A stretch of DNA of 64,000 nt from Desulfovibrio sp. A2 (GCF_000226255.1 NZ_AGFG01000063.1:23857-87856), one strand, 5' to 3'. Numbered from the stretch's first letter, positions 33,844 to 43,520 are shown. The notes: generated by a model not told the origin, from the sequence alone. Program-made: numbers and translations.

Positions 33844-34592
33844 GCGGGGGTTGCCTCCGTTTTGCCGAAGCGGCGCTGCCGCCCGGCGTAGTCGCGCAGG
33901 GCGGCGCGGAAATGCTGGGGGGTGAAGTCTGGCCAGAGGGTGTCGGTGAAGTGGAATTCGCTGTAGGCGCTCTGGTAGAGCAGAAAATTGCTGATGCGCA
34001 CCTCGCCGCTGGTGCGGATGACCAGGTCCGGGTCGGGCTGGCCTGCGGTCCACAGCCGGGCGGCGAAGGCTTCCTCGGTGATGGCCTCTGGCGCGAAGCC
34101 TTCGGCGGCCAGGGCGCGGCAGGCCATGAGGATTTCGTCGCGCGCGGAGTAGTTGAGCGCCAGGTTCAGGCGCATGGCGGAACAGGCGGCGGTGCGGGAA
34201 ATGGCGTGCTCCAGCGCCTTGCGCGCGGCCAGGGGCAGGTCGGCCAGTTGGCCGAACACGGAAAGCCGGATGTCGCGCTTGATGAGGTTGGGCAACTCCT
34301 CGCGCAAAAAATCCACCAGCAGCTCGAACAGGAACTTCACTTCCGCGCCGGGGCGGCCCCAGTTCTCTTTAGAGAAGGTGTACATGGTCAGGTGGCCGAT
34401 GCCCAGGGTGCGGCATTCGGTGACGATGGCCCGGGCCGCCTCGGTGCCCGCGCGGTGGCCGTCGCTGCGCGAAAGGCCGCGCTGGGTGGCCCAGCGCCCG
34501 TTGCCGTCCATGATGACGGCCACGTGGCGGGGCAGCGTGTCCGGCGCGAGCGTTTGCGGCAGGGCGTCGTCTGCCGTGGGGACGTTGTTCAC
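33840..34592 (-). CDS. uppS: Isoprenyl (undecaprenyl) diphosphate synthase
   Basis: 250 residues. UppS adds isopentenyl units in cis to farnesyl diphosphate, giving the C55 carrier used for peptidoglycan and LPS. Conserved features: HVAVIMDGNGRWATQRGL (catalytic Asp, about residue 32), GHRAGTEAARAIV, YTFSKENWGRP and C-terminal LVIRTSGEVRISNFLLYQSAYSEF and WPDF. The 34593-34892 gap to frr holds a family I element. Confidence 0.96.
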   Translation of the reverse strand: MNNVPTADDALPQTLAPDTLPRHVAVIMDGNGRWATQRGLSRSDGHRAGTEAARAIVTECRTLGIGHLTMYTFSKENWGRPGAEVKFLFELLVDFLREELPNLIKRDIRLSVFGQLADLPLAARKALEHAISRTAACSAMRLNLALNYSARDEILMACRALAAEGFAPEAITEEAFAARLWTAGQPDPDLVIRTSGEVRISNFLLYQSAYSEFHFTDTLWPDFTPQHFRAALRDYAGRQRRFGKTEATPA

Positions 34593-34757
34593 GGTATGCC
34601 TCTGGTACGCGGGGCGTTGCCCGCGTCATATGCGCCATGGCCGGTCCCGCCCGCCCGTCCGTCCATCCGCGTGCGCGGGGCGGGACTGCTGCGGGCGCGA
34701 CCGGCCATGTGGAATCAATCACCGTTGGACCGCACGTGCGGACACGGTTCGGAGGTT

Positions 34758-34892
34758 TGTCCAAAGCAGGATTTTCGTTCGTTGGCGAGGAAAACTAGCC
34801 TGCCATGAAGGAGTATACTCTTATCGTATTCGACCGACATGGCAGGCGACGTTTGACGACGCCAACGGGCGAAAAGACAATTTGGAGGCCCC
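34758..34892. repeat. Family I palindromic element, copy 1
   Basis: Stem 1: TTTTCGTTCGTTGGC (34772-34786) with GCCAACGGGCGAAAA (34861-34875), two T-G pairs. Stem 2: GCCTGCCATG (34798-34807) with CATGGCAGGC (34838-34847), perfect. The apex holds GGAGTATACTC. Outer arms are weak here (TCCAAA with TTTGGA). The element begins just after the frr stop (34893-34895). Confidence 0.85.
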
Positions 34893-35453
34893 CTACAATT
34901 CCATGATTTCCTTTTCCTTGGCCGTGCACTTCTCGTCCGACTTGGCCACGAAGCGGTCGGTCAGCTTCTGTACGTCGTCGGTGGACTTGCGCACGTCGTC
35001 CTCGGAAATCTCCTTGCCTTTCTCAAGCTTCTTCAGGGCGTCGTTGGCGTCGCGGCGCACGTTGCGCACGGCCACCTTGGCCTCTTCGGTGTACTTGCGG
35101 GCCACCTTCACGAGGTCCTTGCGGCGTTCCTCGGTCAGCGGCGGGATGGAGATGCGGATGATCTTGCCGTCGTTGACCGGGTTCAGGCCCAGGTCCGACT
35201 TCATGATGGCCTTTTCCACCAACGGGAAGGCCGAACGGTCCCACGGCTGGATGGTCAGGGTGCGGCTGTCGGGCACGCTGACGGACGCCAACTGGCTGAT
35301 GGGCGTGGGCGTGCCGTAATAGTCGACCTTGATGTTGTCCACCAGCGAGGTGGAGGCGCGGCCGGTGCGCAGCTTGGCGAATTCGCGGTCCAGCGCGCCG
35401 AGGGCCTTTTCCATGCGCTCTTCGGCGTCGAGAAGAATGGTATCCATATCCAT
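34893..35453 (-). CDS. frr: Ribosome recycling factor
   Basis: 186 residues, standard length, from the ATG at 35453 seven bases after GGAGG. RRF splits post-termination ribosomes with EF-G. Recognisable regions: [66 protein letters not shown] and the C-terminal helical arm. It follows pyrH after 4 bp, a conserved pair usually near tsf and rpsB, which here lie 4 kb away. Confidence 0.97.
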   Translation of the reverse strand: MDMDTILLDAEERMEKALGALDREFAKLRTGRASTSLVDNIKVDYYGTPTPISQLASVSVPDSRTLTIQPWDRSAFPLVEKAIMKSDLGLNPVNDGKIIRISIPPLTEERRKDLVKVARKYTEEAKVAVRNVRRDANDALKKLEKGKEISEDDVRKSTDDVQKLTDRFVAKSDEKCTAKEKEIMEL

Positions 35454-35457
35454 GGGG

Positions 35458-36174
35458 TTAGCCTCCGTGTACGATGGTTCCGACGTCTTCGCCCATGACC
35501 ACGCGCTTGATGCTGCCCTTGAACATGTTGCAGACGATGATGGGCACATCGTTCTCCATGGCCAGGGTGATGGCCGTGGAGTCCATGACGCCGAGCTTGC
35601 GCTGCAACGTTTCCACATAGCCAAGGCTGCGGAACATCACGGCGTCGTCATGCTTCATGGGGTCCTTGTCGTAGACGCCGTCGACCTTGGTGGCCTTGAT
35701 GATGGCCTGGCACTTCAGTTCCATGCCGCGCAGCGCGGCCGCCGTGTCTGTGGTGAAGTAGGGGTTGCCGGTGCCCGCCGCGCAGATGACCACGCGGCCC
35801 TTTTCCAGGTGCCTGTCGGCCCGGCGGCGGATGTACGGCTCGCAGACTTCCTGCATGGTGATGGCCGAAAGCACCCGCGTGGGGTGGCCGATCTTTTCCA
35901 GGGCGTCCTGCACGGCCAGCGCGTTGAGCACCGTGGCCAGCATGCCCATGTAGTCGGCCGATGAGCGGTCCATGCCCTTGGCGGACGAGGAGAGGCCGCG
36001 GAAGATGTTGCCGCCGCCGATGACAAGCGCCACCTGCAGGCCCATGTCTACAACCTCGGCGATTTCCTGACATATCTTCGAAACAGTTTGGGGGTCAATA
36101 CCGAACTTGTTTTCGCCCGCCAGGGCTTCGCCGCTGAGTTTCAGCAGCACGCGCTTGTAGCGGAGTTCGCTCAT
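35458..36174 (-). CDS. pyrH: UMP kinase
   Basis: 238 residues. Phosphorylates UMP to UDP with ATP and is normally hexameric and allosterically controlled. Visible: [70 protein letters not shown] and [17 protein letters not shown]. Upstream (36175-36290) is its promoter region, followed by a family I element belonging to the neighbouring gene's end. Confidence 0.97.
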   Translation of the reverse strand: MSELRYKRVLLKLSGEALAGENKFGIDPQTVSKICQEIAEVVDMGLQVALVIGGGNIFRGLSSSAKGMDRSSADYMGMLATVLNALAVQDALEKIGHPTRVLSAITMQEVCEPYIRRRADRHLEKGRVVICAAGTGNPYFTTDTAAALRGMELKCQAIIKATKVDGVYDKDPMKHDDAVMFRSLGYVETLQRKLGVMDSTAITLAMENDVPIIVCNMFKGSIKRVVMGEDVGTIVHGG

Positions 36175-36287
36175 GTCCGTCCCTCGGTATGGTGGTTGTA
36201 TGTTGCGCTGTCGTAAAATTGCGTGTGTTCGCGGGGCGGTGGCGTGCCTGCCGCAGTGCCTGTCCGCCGTAGTCGCCGTTGCTGCGT

Positions 36288-36438
36288 CTAGTGGTTGTTT
36301 CTAAATTAGGTTTTTCGTTCGTTGGCAAGGAAAACGAGCCTGCCATGAGGGAGTATACTCTTACCGTATTCGACTGACATGGCAGGCGAAGTTTGACGAA
36401 GCCAACGGGCGAAAGGACAATGTAGAAACAGCCACTAG
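36288..36438. repeat. Family I palindromic element, copy 2
   Basis: Outer arms: CTAGTGGTTGTTTCTAAATT (36288-36307) and AATGTAGAAACAGCCACTAG (36419-36438) pair at 18 Watson-Crick positions plus one T-G. The right arm includes the stop codon of the glycosyltransferase (36435-36437). Stem 1 is 36313-36326 with 36401-36414, and stem 2 GCCTGCCATG with CATGGCAGGC (36338-36347 / 36378-36387). Whole structure about 150 nt. Confidence 0.88.
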
Positions 36439-37235
36439 TGATGATCGAAGGGAGCGCCCCAGTCGCCTTCGCGCACCCGGATGTACTTCAGAAAGGCGTA
36501 GAACGCCCCGTGGGCCGCGTTGATGAAGCCCGCGCGCCCGTCCAGAAAGCCCAGCTTGACCACGTACAGTTTCAGGAACCGCGCAAGGCCGTGGGCAGTG
36601 GCCACGGCCACGCCGCCCTGGCGGCCCTTGGCGCGCAGGTCGTCCGCGCCCTGCTGGGCGTAGGAGTTGATCTTGTCCAGGTGCTGGCGAAAGCTGTCGT
36701 ACGGATAGTGCAGGATGTCGCCGCGCAGGCGGCCGGTTTCGCCCTTGGGGTGGAACGAGTAGTGCGCGCCCGTGACGTGCACTTCCATCTTCGCGGGGCG
36801 GAACAGGCGCAGCAGGTAGTCCGGGTACCAGCCGCTGTGCTTCATGAACCGGTCGAAGTACCACGAGCGGCGGGGCACCCAGTAGCCGGCTCGGCGAGCG
36901 TGGGGCGCGTGGCTGCCCTCCCCCCCGCGCACCTGCGCGCGCACGGCGGCCAGCACGCTTTCTCGCAGTTCTTCGGTGCAGATTTCGTCCTGGTCCAGGC
37001 TGAACACCCATTCGGTGTCGATGATGGACAGGGCGTGGCGGAACTGCGGGCCGGGGCCTTCCCACGTGCGCTGGACAACCTCTGCCCCGGCCGCGCGGGC
37101 CATGTCCACGGTGCGGTCGGTGCTGAAGGAATCGACCACCAGGACCTTGTCGCAGAAGGACAGCGAGGCGAGGCACCTGTCGAGCAGGCGTTCGCCGTTG
37201 TAGGTGAGCACAAGGCCGGTGATGGCGGGGGGCAT
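36435..37235 (-). CDS. Glycosyltransferase family 2, WaaE/KdtX-like
   Basis: 266 residues. GT-A features: GLVLTYNGERLLDRCLASL, KVLVVDSFSTDRTVDMARA, then TEWVFSLDQDEICTEELRE (DxD-like at about residue 78) and SWYFDRFMKHSGWYPDYLLRLFRPAKM, a combination typical of LPS core glucosyltransferases of the WaaE group. It probably works at the inner membrane on LPS core. Its stop codon lies inside the right arm of the family I element. A DegT-type aminotransferase precedes it after a 471-bp repeat-rich gap. Confidence 0.85.
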   Translation of the reverse strand: MPPAITGLVLTYNGERLLDRCLASLSFCDKVLVVDSFSTDRTVDMARAAGAEVVQRTWEGPGPQFRHALSIIDTEWVFSLDQDEICTEELRESVLAAVRAQVRGGEGSHAPHARRAGYWVPRRSWYFDRFMKHSGWYPDYLLRLFRPAKMEVHVTGAHYSFHPKGETGRLRGDILHYPYDSFRQHLDKINSYAQQGADDLRAKGRQGGVAVATAHGLARFLKLYVVKLGFLDGRAGFINAAHGAFYAFLKYIRVREGDWGAPFDHH

Positions 37236-37353
37236 GCTGTCCTGCCGGTGGCGGCGGGGTTGAGGTTGGGGGGGGCAAGCAAGCGAGGGGCCTGCGGCGC
37301 GATGGCCAAACGGTCTCTCAGGTCAGCGCAGCCATGCTGCGTTCAGAATCCGC

Positions 37354-37453
37354 CTTTTTGGGCCGGCGGCGTTGGCGCGCGTTTTTCGATGCTCAAATAC
37401 TGAAGTATGTTCCGCTCGAAAAATGCGCGCCGCCTTGCCCGGCCACAAAAAAT
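37354..37453. repeat. Long imperfect palindrome downstream of the DegT gene
   Basis: GGCGCGCGTTTTTCGA (37374-37389) pairs with TCGAAAAATGCGCGCC (37416-37431) at 15 of 16 positions plus a G-T. The loop contains ATACT / AGTAT. Outside, CTTTTTGGGCCGG and CCGGCCACAAAAA can extend it. No family I or II core is present, so this may be a third family. Confidence 0.7.
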
Positions 37454-37487
37454 CGTAATTCCTTGCATCCTGCCCGCACCAGCCACC

Positions 37488-37513
37488 CGCAGCGGAAGAC
37501 CGCTGCGGGGTGT
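37488..37513. terminator. Perfect GC hairpin in the repeat-rich gap
   Basis: CCCGCAGCGG and CCGCTGCGGG pair perfectly across AAGA. No T tract follows. It is one of several palindromes in the 37236-37706 gap. Confidence 0.4.
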
Positions 37514-37617
37514 AAGGAAGAAAGGCAATTTTTCTACAGCGGAAGGCAAGAAAGGCAGAGAAAAGCGCCTTGGATATTCCAATTCAGGGGGGTGCAGGGG
37601 GCTTTGCCCGCTCTGCG

Positions 37618-37668
37618 ATCGTCATCCGTAAGACTCGCGCGTTGCGCTCGTCTAACGGCTGCCGTCCT
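37618..37668. repeat. Family II core, copy C
   Basis: Core 37626-37658: CCGTAAGAC pairs with GTCTAACGG, with shared flanks TCGTCAT and CTGCCG. Compared with copy A the inner pair changes from G-C to A-T, preserving pairing. Long outer arms are not evident here. It lies 48 nt beyond the DegT aminotransferase stop. Confidence 0.75.
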
Positions 37669-37706
37669 GCCCGCCGGAGGCTGACAAAAACAGTTGACCG
37701 TCAGCG

Positions 37707-38864
37707 TTACCCCTTGCCGGTGACGATGTCGCGCACGGCCTCGATCACGTCGTCCACGTCCTGCTCGGTGAGCTTGGGCGAAAGCGGCAGCGAGATGGTT
37801 TCGCGTCCGTAGGCCACCGCGTTGGGGTAGTCGTCGGGGTTCCAGCCGTAGTTCTTCTGGTAGTAGGGGTGCTCCGGAATGGCCAGATAGTGCACCCCCA
37901 CGCCGATCTTGCGGGCGGTCATCATGGGCAGCATGGCATCGCGCGAGACGCCGCAGCGTGCCTCGTTCACCCGGATGGTGAACAGGTGGTAGGCGTGGCG
38001 GGTGTCCGGTTCCGGCGCGGCGGGCAGGCCCACGGGCAGGTCGGCGAAGGCCTGCATGTAGCGCTGCCACACGGCCTCGCGGCGCTTCCAGTATTCTTCC
38101 ACCCGCTTCAGTTGGTGAATGCCGAGGGCGGCCTGCATGTCCATCATGTTGTACTTGAAGCCGTGATCGACGACGTAATAGTGCTTGTAGCCCGAATCGG
38201 AGAAGCGGGCCCAGGCGTCGGCGCTCATGCCGTGCAGGCCCATGATCTTCATGCGGTCGATCTTGGCCTTGTCGCGCGAGAGGATCATGCCGCCCTCGCC
38301 GGTGACCACGTTCTTGGTGGCGTAGAAGCTGAAGCAGCCGATGTCGCCGATGTCGCCCGCCTGCTTGCCCTTGTAAGTGGTTTCGATGGCGTGGGCGCAG
38401 TCTTCGATGACGGCCAGGTTGTGCCGCCGCGCGATGTCCATGATGGGGTCCATGTCGCAGGCGCGCCCGGCGAAGTGCACCACCAGCAGGGCCTTGGTGC
38501 GCGGGGTGATGCGGCGTTCGATGTCGGCCGGGTCGATGTTCTGGGTCAGCGGGTCCACGTCGGACAGCACCGGGGTGGCCCCGGAGTGGATGATGGCGTT
38601 CACCGAGGCGCAGAAGGTCATGGCCGTGGTGATCACCTCGTCGCCCCGCTCAAGGTCGAGGGCGAGGCAGGAAAGCTGCAACGCGGCCGTGCACGAGTTG
38701 ACGGCGGCGGCGTAGGGCATGCCCTTGTAGGCGGCGAAATCTTTTTCGAACTGGTGCACCTTGGGGCCGGTGCCAATCCACGCCCGCTTCATGCAGTCGA
38801 GCACTTCGTCCATTTCCGCCTGTTCGATGAGGGGCTGGCCGAAGACGAGGAAGGTGTCGCGCAT
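37707..38864 (-). CDS. DegT/DnrJ/EryC1/StrS (ArnB-type) sugar aminotransferase
   Basis: 385 residues. PLP enzyme that aminates keto-sugar nucleotides for surface glycans. Motifs: FAAYKGMPYAAAVNSCTAALQL, GDEVITTAMTFCASVNAI, AVIEDCAHAIETTYKGK, and the PLP lysine in CFSFYATKNVVTGEGGM (about residue 190), with KYNMMDMQAALGIHQLKR. The C-terminal part places partner residues (HYLAIPEHPYYQKNYGW). The start at 38864 has GGAG 11 bases upstream. It is not tightly coupled to neighbours. Confidence 0.9.
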   Translation of the reverse strand: MRDTFLVFGQPLIEQAEMDEVLDCMKRAWIGTGPKVHQFEKDFAAYKGMPYAAAVNSCTAALQLSCLALDLERGDEVITTAMTFCASVNAIIHSGATPVLSDVDPLTQNIDPADIERRITPRTKALLVVHFAGRACDMDPIMDIARRHNLAVIEDCAHAIETTYKGKQAGDIGDIGCFSFYATKNVVTGEGGMILSRDKAKIDRMKIMGLHGMSADAWARFSDSGYKHYYVVDHGFKYNMMDMQAALGIHQLKRVEEYWKRREAVWQRYMQAFADLPVGLPAAPEPDTRHAYHLFTIRVNEARCGVSRDAMLPMMTARKIGVGVHYLAIPEHPYYQKNYGWNPDDYPNAVAYGRETISLPLSPKLTEQDVDDVIEAVRDIVTGKG

Positions 38865-38874
38865 GGGTGTTCAT

Positions 38875-39080
38875 TCTCCGGGGGCCGGGCGGCGGGCGTT
38901 GTGACCGTCCGCGCGCGGGGCCGGCTTTTCGTGGGGCGCGCGGGGCGCGCCGGGGGCGGGACGAAACCCCGTCCCGTGGGGGCCTTGGGGCGGCGGGGCC
39001 GCCGAAAGGGCGCGGTGCGCGGGCCGGTTGTCACCCGGCCGCGCGGCTGCCGAAGGGGACCATACCCCATGTCGCAGCCC
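38875..39080. other. Spacer between tsf terminator and DegT gene
   Basis: GC-rich, no gene. It should hold the DegT gene promoter, which I could not identify. Confidence 0.4.
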
Positions 39081-39083
39081 GCG

Positions 39084-39113
39084 AAAAAGGGGGTCTCTCG
39101 ACCCCCCTTTCAT
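39084..39113 (-). terminator. Intrinsic terminator of rpsB-tsf
   Basis: On the minus strand AAAGGGGGGTC and GACCCCCTTT form the stem across GAGA, followed by TTTTTCGC. It lies about 95 nt past the tsf stop. Confidence 0.85.
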
Positions 39114-39206
39114 TTCATGGCGCGATTGCGGTCTGCTCCATGCAGGATACGGCGCGGTGCATCCGTAGGCAACATCCGTTCCGCATGGCGGCGTTCCGTC
39201 CTTCGG

Positions 39207-39809
39207 CTAGGCTTCTTCCGCGCCCAGCTGCATGCGGACGAAGCGGCCGATGGTGACGTTTTCGCCCAGGGTGGCGATGACGTCGTTCAGCAGGTCGCGG
39301 ATGGTCATCTTGTCGTCGCGGATGTACGGCTGTTCCAGGAGGCAGATCTCCTTGTAGAACTTCTTGATGCCGCCTTCAACGATCTTCTCGATGATGTTTT
39401 CGGGCTTGCCTTCCTCGCGGGCCTTCTGACGGTAGACCTCGCGCTCGCGTTCGATGACGGCGGGGTCCACGGACTCGGCGTCCACGGCGATGGGGTTGTT
39501 GGCCGCGATCTGCATGGCCACGTTCTTGGCGAATTCCTGGAACTTCTCGTTGCGGGCCACGAAGTCGGTCTCGCACTTCACTTCCACGAGAACGGCGATC
39601 TTGCCGGTGGAGTGGATGTAGTTGCCGATGACGCCTTCGGAGGTGGCGCGGCCAGCCTTCTTGGCGGCCTTGGAAAGGCCCTTCTGGCGCAGCCAGTCGA
39701 CGGCCTTTTCGAGGCTGCCGCCGTTTTCTTCCAGCGCCTTCTTGCAGTCCATCATGCCAGCGCCGGTCTTTTCGCGCAGTTCCTTAACCATCTGGGCGGT
39801 AATTGCCAT
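39207..39809 (-). CDS. tsf: Elongation factor Ts
   Basis: 200 residues, a short form typical of several bacterial groups. It exchanges GDP for GTP on EF-Tu. The N-terminal signature is clear (AQMVKELREKTGAGMMDCKKALEE), followed by GVIGNYIHSTGKIAVLVEVKCETDFVARNE and LLEQPYIRDDKMTIRDLLND. It lies 34 bp after rpsB, the usual order, and is followed by a terminator. Confidence 0.98.
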   Translation of the reverse strand: MAITAQMVKELREKTGAGMMDCKKALEENGGSLEKAVDWLRQKGLSKAAKKAGRATSEGVIGNYIHSTGKIAVLVEVKCETDFVARNEKFQEFAKNVAMQIAANNPIAVDAESVDPAVIEREREVYRQKAREEGKPENIIEKIVEGGIKKFYKEICLLEQPYIRDDKMTIRDLLNDVIATLGENVTIGRFVRMQLGAEEA

Positions 39810-39843
39810 TGTGCGGTCTCCCTGAGATGTCGTGGAGGTCTGG

Positions 39844-40647
39844 TTACTCGGCGGCAGCTTCTGCGGCGGGAGCGGCTTCGGCGGCGGCTTCAGGAGCGGG
39901 CGCGGCCTTGGGCGCGGCGGCCTTCTTCAGCTCTTCCTCGGCGTCCTTGCCCTTGCGTTCCTTGCGCATGGCGTCGCCTTCCAGGCAGGCGTCGGCGATG
40001 GCGGCCACGAAGAGCTTGATGGCACGGATGGCGTCATCGTTGCCGGGAATGACGAAATCGATCAGGTCGGGGTCGCAGTTGGTATCGGTAACCGCCACGA
40101 TGGGGATGCCGAGCTTGCGGCATTCCTTCACGGCGATGTCTTCGCGGTGCGGGTCCACGATGAAGGCGAGCTGGGGCAGGCGGTCCATTTCCTTGATGCC
40201 GCCCAGGGTGGCCAGCAACTTGTCCATTTCGCGCTGCAGCCGAAGGATTTCCTTCTTCTGGTACTTGTTCACGGTACCGTCGGCGAACATGGCTTCGAGC
40301 TTCTTCAGGCGGTCGATGCTCTTCTGGATGGTGGTGAAGTTGGTCAGCGTGCCGCCCATCCAGCGGTTGGTCACGTAGAACTGGCCGGCGCGGGCGGCTT
40401 CCACGGCCACGGCTTCCTGCGCCTGGCGCTTGGTGCCGATGAAGACCACCTTGCCGCCGTTGACAACGGCGTCCACGACCTTGTCATGGGCGGTGCGGAA
40501 CAGCTTCACGGTCTGCTGCAGGTCGATGATATGGATGCCGTTGCGGGCGCCGAAGATGAAGGGGCGCATCTTGGGGTTCCAGCGGCGGGTCTGGTGACCG
40601 AAGTGCACGCCGGTTTCCAGCATCTGCTTCATGGAAACGTAAGCCAT
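39844..40647 (-). CDS. rpsB: 30S ribosomal protein S2
   Basis: 267 residues from the ATG at 40647 with AAGGAG. Typical S2: [77 protein letters not shown]-type segment ([38 protein letters not shown]). The last 35 residues are Ala/Pro/Glu-rich ([20 protein letters not shown]), a lineage-specific tail. Confidence 0.98.
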   Translation of the reverse strand: MAYVSMKQMLETGVHFGHQTRRWNPKMRPFIFGARNGIHIIDLQQTVKLFRTAHDKVVDAVVNGGKVVFIGTKRQAQEAVAVEAARAGQFYVTNRWMGGTLTNFTTIQKSIDRLKKLEAMFADGTVNKYQKKEILRLQREMDKLLATLGGIKEMDRLPQLAFIVDPHREDIAVKECRKLGIPIVAVTDTNCDPDLIDFVIPGNDDAIRAIKLFVAAIADACLEGDAMRKERKGKDAEEELKKAAAPKAAPAPEAAAEAAPAAEAAAE

Positions 40648-40919
40648 TTCAGAACTCCTTGCGGGTTTTTTCTTCCACACCGGCCATGGCCCTTCAACCC
40701 GCGCCGCACGTGGCGGGGCGGGCACCCCGGGCCGAAACCGGAGTGTGCTTGGTGTAAAAGGCAGGAATGCATACGCCAGATCGGCGAGGATGGCAAGCGT
40801 CAGGCGGGTGAATGACGAAAATCCGCGCGCGGACCGCGCGGGCACGGTTTGGCAGGGAACGGCCCTCGGAGGCGGCAGGGGGGCGGCGAAGATTCATCCG
40901 GGCGCGGTACCAGCCCCGG
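40648..40919. other. rpsB upstream region
   Basis: 272 bp with the rpsB promoter and leader. No clear S2 autoregulatory structure or terminator for the upstream gene was recognised. Confidence 0.4.
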
Positions 40920-41702
40920 CTACTGCAACGGCACCTCGGCGTGCTCGTCCCCATCCGGCGCGGCCAGCACGGGGTTGATAAGCAGGCCCACCCGTTCCAC
41001 CTCCACGCGCACCTCGTCGCCGGGCACGATGGGGCCGACGCCCACGGGGGTGCCGGTAAGGATGAGGTCGCCGGGCAGCAGGGTCATCACGCGCGAGATG
41101 GCGCTGACCATCTCGTTGGGGGTGAACAGCATGTCGGCCGTGTTGCCCTGCTGGCGCACCTCGCCGTTGACCAGGGTGCGCACGGCCAGGTTGGAGGTGT
41201 CGGGCAGGTCGGTTTCTATCCACGGCCCCACGGGGCAGAAGGTGTCGAAGCCCTTGCAGCGGCCGAACAGCCCGTCGCGCCGTTGCAGGTCGCGGGCGGT
41301 GACGTCGTTGGCGCAGGTGTAGCCGAAGATGTGCGCGGCCACGGCATCCGGCGGAATGTTGCGGCACTGCCGCCCGACGACGAGCGCCAGTTCGGCCTCG
41401 TAGTCCACCCGGCCCACGCCCTGCGGCACCAGGATGGGCTGGCCGCTGCCGATGACGGCGGTGGGGGCCTTCAGGAAGAATACGGGCTCGTCAGGCACGG
41501 GAAAGCCGATTTCCGCAGCATGGTCGCGGTAGTTCATGCCCGCGCAGATGATCTTGGAGGGGGCCACCACCGGCAGGATGGAAAGCTCGGCCAGGGGGAT
41601 GGGGTCTTTCAGCCCCAGTTGGTGGTTCAGGCACACCACGCCGTCGTCCTGCAACGCGCCAAAGAACACGCTGCCCCTGTATTGCACCCGTACCACGCGC
41701 AT
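40920..41702 (-). CDS. Fumarylacetoacetate hydrolase family protein
   Basis: 260 residues. FAH C-terminal-domain fold, metal-dependent hydrolase or decarboxylase of oxo-acids. Motifs: KIICAGMNYRDHAAEIGFPVPDEPVFFLKAPTA split by family spacing, VDYEAELALVVGR (metal glutamates), GYTCANDVTARDLQ, KGFDTFCPVGPWIE and DLILTGTPVGVGP. The true substrate is unknown; oxaloacetate or acylpyruvate are typical. ATG at 41702 is taken over an earlier in-frame ATG because the conserved domain starts at once and GGAG precedes it. Confidence 0.88.
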   Translation of the reverse strand: MRVVRVQYRGSVFFGALQDDGVVCLNHQLGLKDPIPLAELSILPVVAPSKIICAGMNYRDHAAEIGFPVPDEPVFFLKAPTAVIGSGQPILVPQGVGRVDYEAELALVVGRQCRNIPPDAVAAHIFGYTCANDVTARDLQRRDGLFGRCKGFDTFCPVGPWIETDLPDTSNLAVRTLVNGEVRQQGNTADMLFTPNEMVSAISRVMTLLPGDLILTGTPVGVGPIVPGDEVRVEVERVGLLINPVLAAPDGDEHAEVPLQ

Positions 41703-41858
41703 GTCGCCGCTCCGCTTCGGCGGGCGCTGCCCGCCGCGTTGCATCGTCATCTGCCCGGAATGGGCTGCCGCACGGCCCGGAAGGGATAGGCGCGCCAATG
41801 CCGCGCCGGGGCCCTCGCCTGTGGGCCGTGCCGGTGGGGCCGTGCTGTCGGGGGACGG

Positions 41859-43520
41859 TCAGATGGTGGTCACCACGGGCACCACGATGGGGTCCCGCTC
41901 CAGCACCTTGCGGAAGAACCGCCGCAGCGACGAGCGGATGCGGTCCTGCAGCCGTTCGGTCTCGCCGGGGGGGATGTTCTCGAATATGTCCAGCACGATG
42001 CACTTGGCGTCTTCGAGCACGTGGTTGTAGTGCTGCTCGAACACGAAGCCCTTGGAAAGCATTTCCGGGCCGTGCAGCACCTCCCACCCCGTCTCGTCCA
42101 CCACCAGCACCACGATGACCATGCCTTCGCCGCCCAGGATGTGCCGTTCCTTGAGCACGGAATGGCCAACGTCGCCCACCCCCTTGCCGTCCACCAGGAT
42201 GAACTCCACGGGCACGTGCTCTTCGAAGCGCACGCCTTCCGGGGTGAGGGTGATGGGGTCGCCATTTTCAAGGATGATGGTGCGTTCTTCCGGTATGCCG
42301 CATTCGCGGGCCAGCCGACAGTGCTTGACCAGGTGGCGGTATTCGCCGTGCACCGGCACGAAATAGCGGGGCCGCACCGCCTCGATCATGGCGCGCAGTT
42401 CGTCGCGGTGGGCGTGGCCGGATGCGTGGATGGAGCGCACCTTGTCGTAGTAGACTTCCGCCCCCAGCCGGTAGAGCTGGTTGATGAGCTTGGTGATGGC
42501 GCGCGCGTTGCCGGGGATGAAGCGCGAGGACATGATCATCGTGTCGCCCCGGTGGATGGAAAGCTGCTTGTGCTCGCCCATGATGATGCGCGAAAGGGCG
42601 GACAGCGGTTCGCCCTGCGAACCGGTGACCAGCAGCACCAGGTCGCGGTCGGCCATGGGGGGCATGGTCACGGCGTCCAGGATCATGCCCGCCTCGGCCT
42701 TCAGGAAGCCGAGGTTGCGCGCGATCTCGATGTTGTTCATCAGGCTGCGGCCGCTGACCACCACCTTGCGCCCGAATTCGCTGGCCAGGTCGAACACTTC
42801 CTGGATGCGCTGGATGTGGCTGGAGAACAGCGTGACCACGATGCGCCCTTCCGCCTCCTGGAATATCTGGCGGAAGGTGTCCATGATCTCGCGCTCGCCC
42901 AGCGACTGGCCGTCCCGCTCGATGTTGGTGGAGTCGGACAGCAAGAGCCGCACGCCCCCTTCGCCGGCGAAGTCGCGGAACAGCGCAAGGTCTGTGCCGG
43001 GGCCGGACAGGGGGTTGGGGTCGATCTTGAAGTCGCCGGTGTGCACCACCCGGCCCACCGGGGTTTCCACGGCCAGGGCGTACCCTTCGATGATGGAATG
43101 GCACACGGGCAGAAAGCGGAAGGTCATGTCGCCGAGCGTCAGGGGCGCTTCGGGCGAGACGGGCACCAGTTCCACGCGGTCGGCAAGGCCGTGCTCGCGC
43201 AGCTTGTGCTCCACGAGGGCCAGGGTGAAGCGCGAACCGTAGATGGGGGCCTTCAGGTGGGTCATCAGCCACGGCAGCGCGCCGATGTGGTCTTCGTGGG
43301 CGTGGGTGAGCACGATGCCGCGCACCCGGTGGCGGTTCTGCAGCACGTGGTCGAAGCGCGGGATGACCACGTCGACGCCGAGGTGGTAGTCTTCCGGGAA
43401 CATCAGGCCGCAGTCCACCAGGACCATGGAATCGGGCGTGGACCAGATCTGGCAGTTCAGGCCGATCTCTCCGAGGCCGCCGAGGGGGGTAATGGTCAGG
43501 TGCGGGGTCTGTTCCGCCAT
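41859..43520 (-). CDS. rnj: Ribonuclease J
   Basis: 553 residues. Metallo-beta-lactamase plus beta-CASP ribonuclease with 5'-exo and endonuclease activity in mRNA turnover. Metal motif HAHEDHIG is at about residues 74-81; PVCHSIIEGYALAVETPVGRVVHTGDFKIDPNP supplies further ligands; beta-CASP motifs include LLSDSTN, VTGSQGEPLSALSRI and SGHAHRDELRAMI, and the C-terminal domain is present. This is the longer bacterial form. A run of three phased half-sites about 330 bp upstream could be part of its control region. Confidence 0.96.
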   Translation of the reverse strand: MAEQTPHLTITPLGGLGEIGLNCQIWSTPDSMVLVDCGLMFPEDYHLGVDVVIPRFDHVLQNRHRVRGIVLTHAHEDHIGALPWLMTHLKAPIYGSRFTLALVEHKLREHGLADRVELVPVSPEAPLTLGDMTFRFLPVCHSIIEGYALAVETPVGRVVHTGDFKIDPNPLSGPGTDLALFRDFAGEGGVRLLLSDSTNIERDGQSLGEREIMDTFRQIFQEAEGRIVVTLFSSHIQRIQEVFDLASEFGRKVVVSGRSLMNNIEIARNLGFLKAEAGMILDAVTMPPMADRDLVLLVTGSQGEPLSALSRIIMGEHKQLSIHRGDTMIMSSRFIPGNARAITKLINQLYRLGAEVYYDKVRSIHASGHAHRDELRAMIEAVRPRYFVPVHGEYRHLVKHCRLARECGIPEERTIILENGDPITLTPEGVRFEEHVPVEFILVDGKGVGDVGHSVLKERHILGGEGMVIVVLVVDETGWEVLHGPEMLSKGFVFEQHYNHVLEDAKCIVLDIFENIPPGETERLQDRIRSSLRRFFRKVLERDPIVVPVVTTI

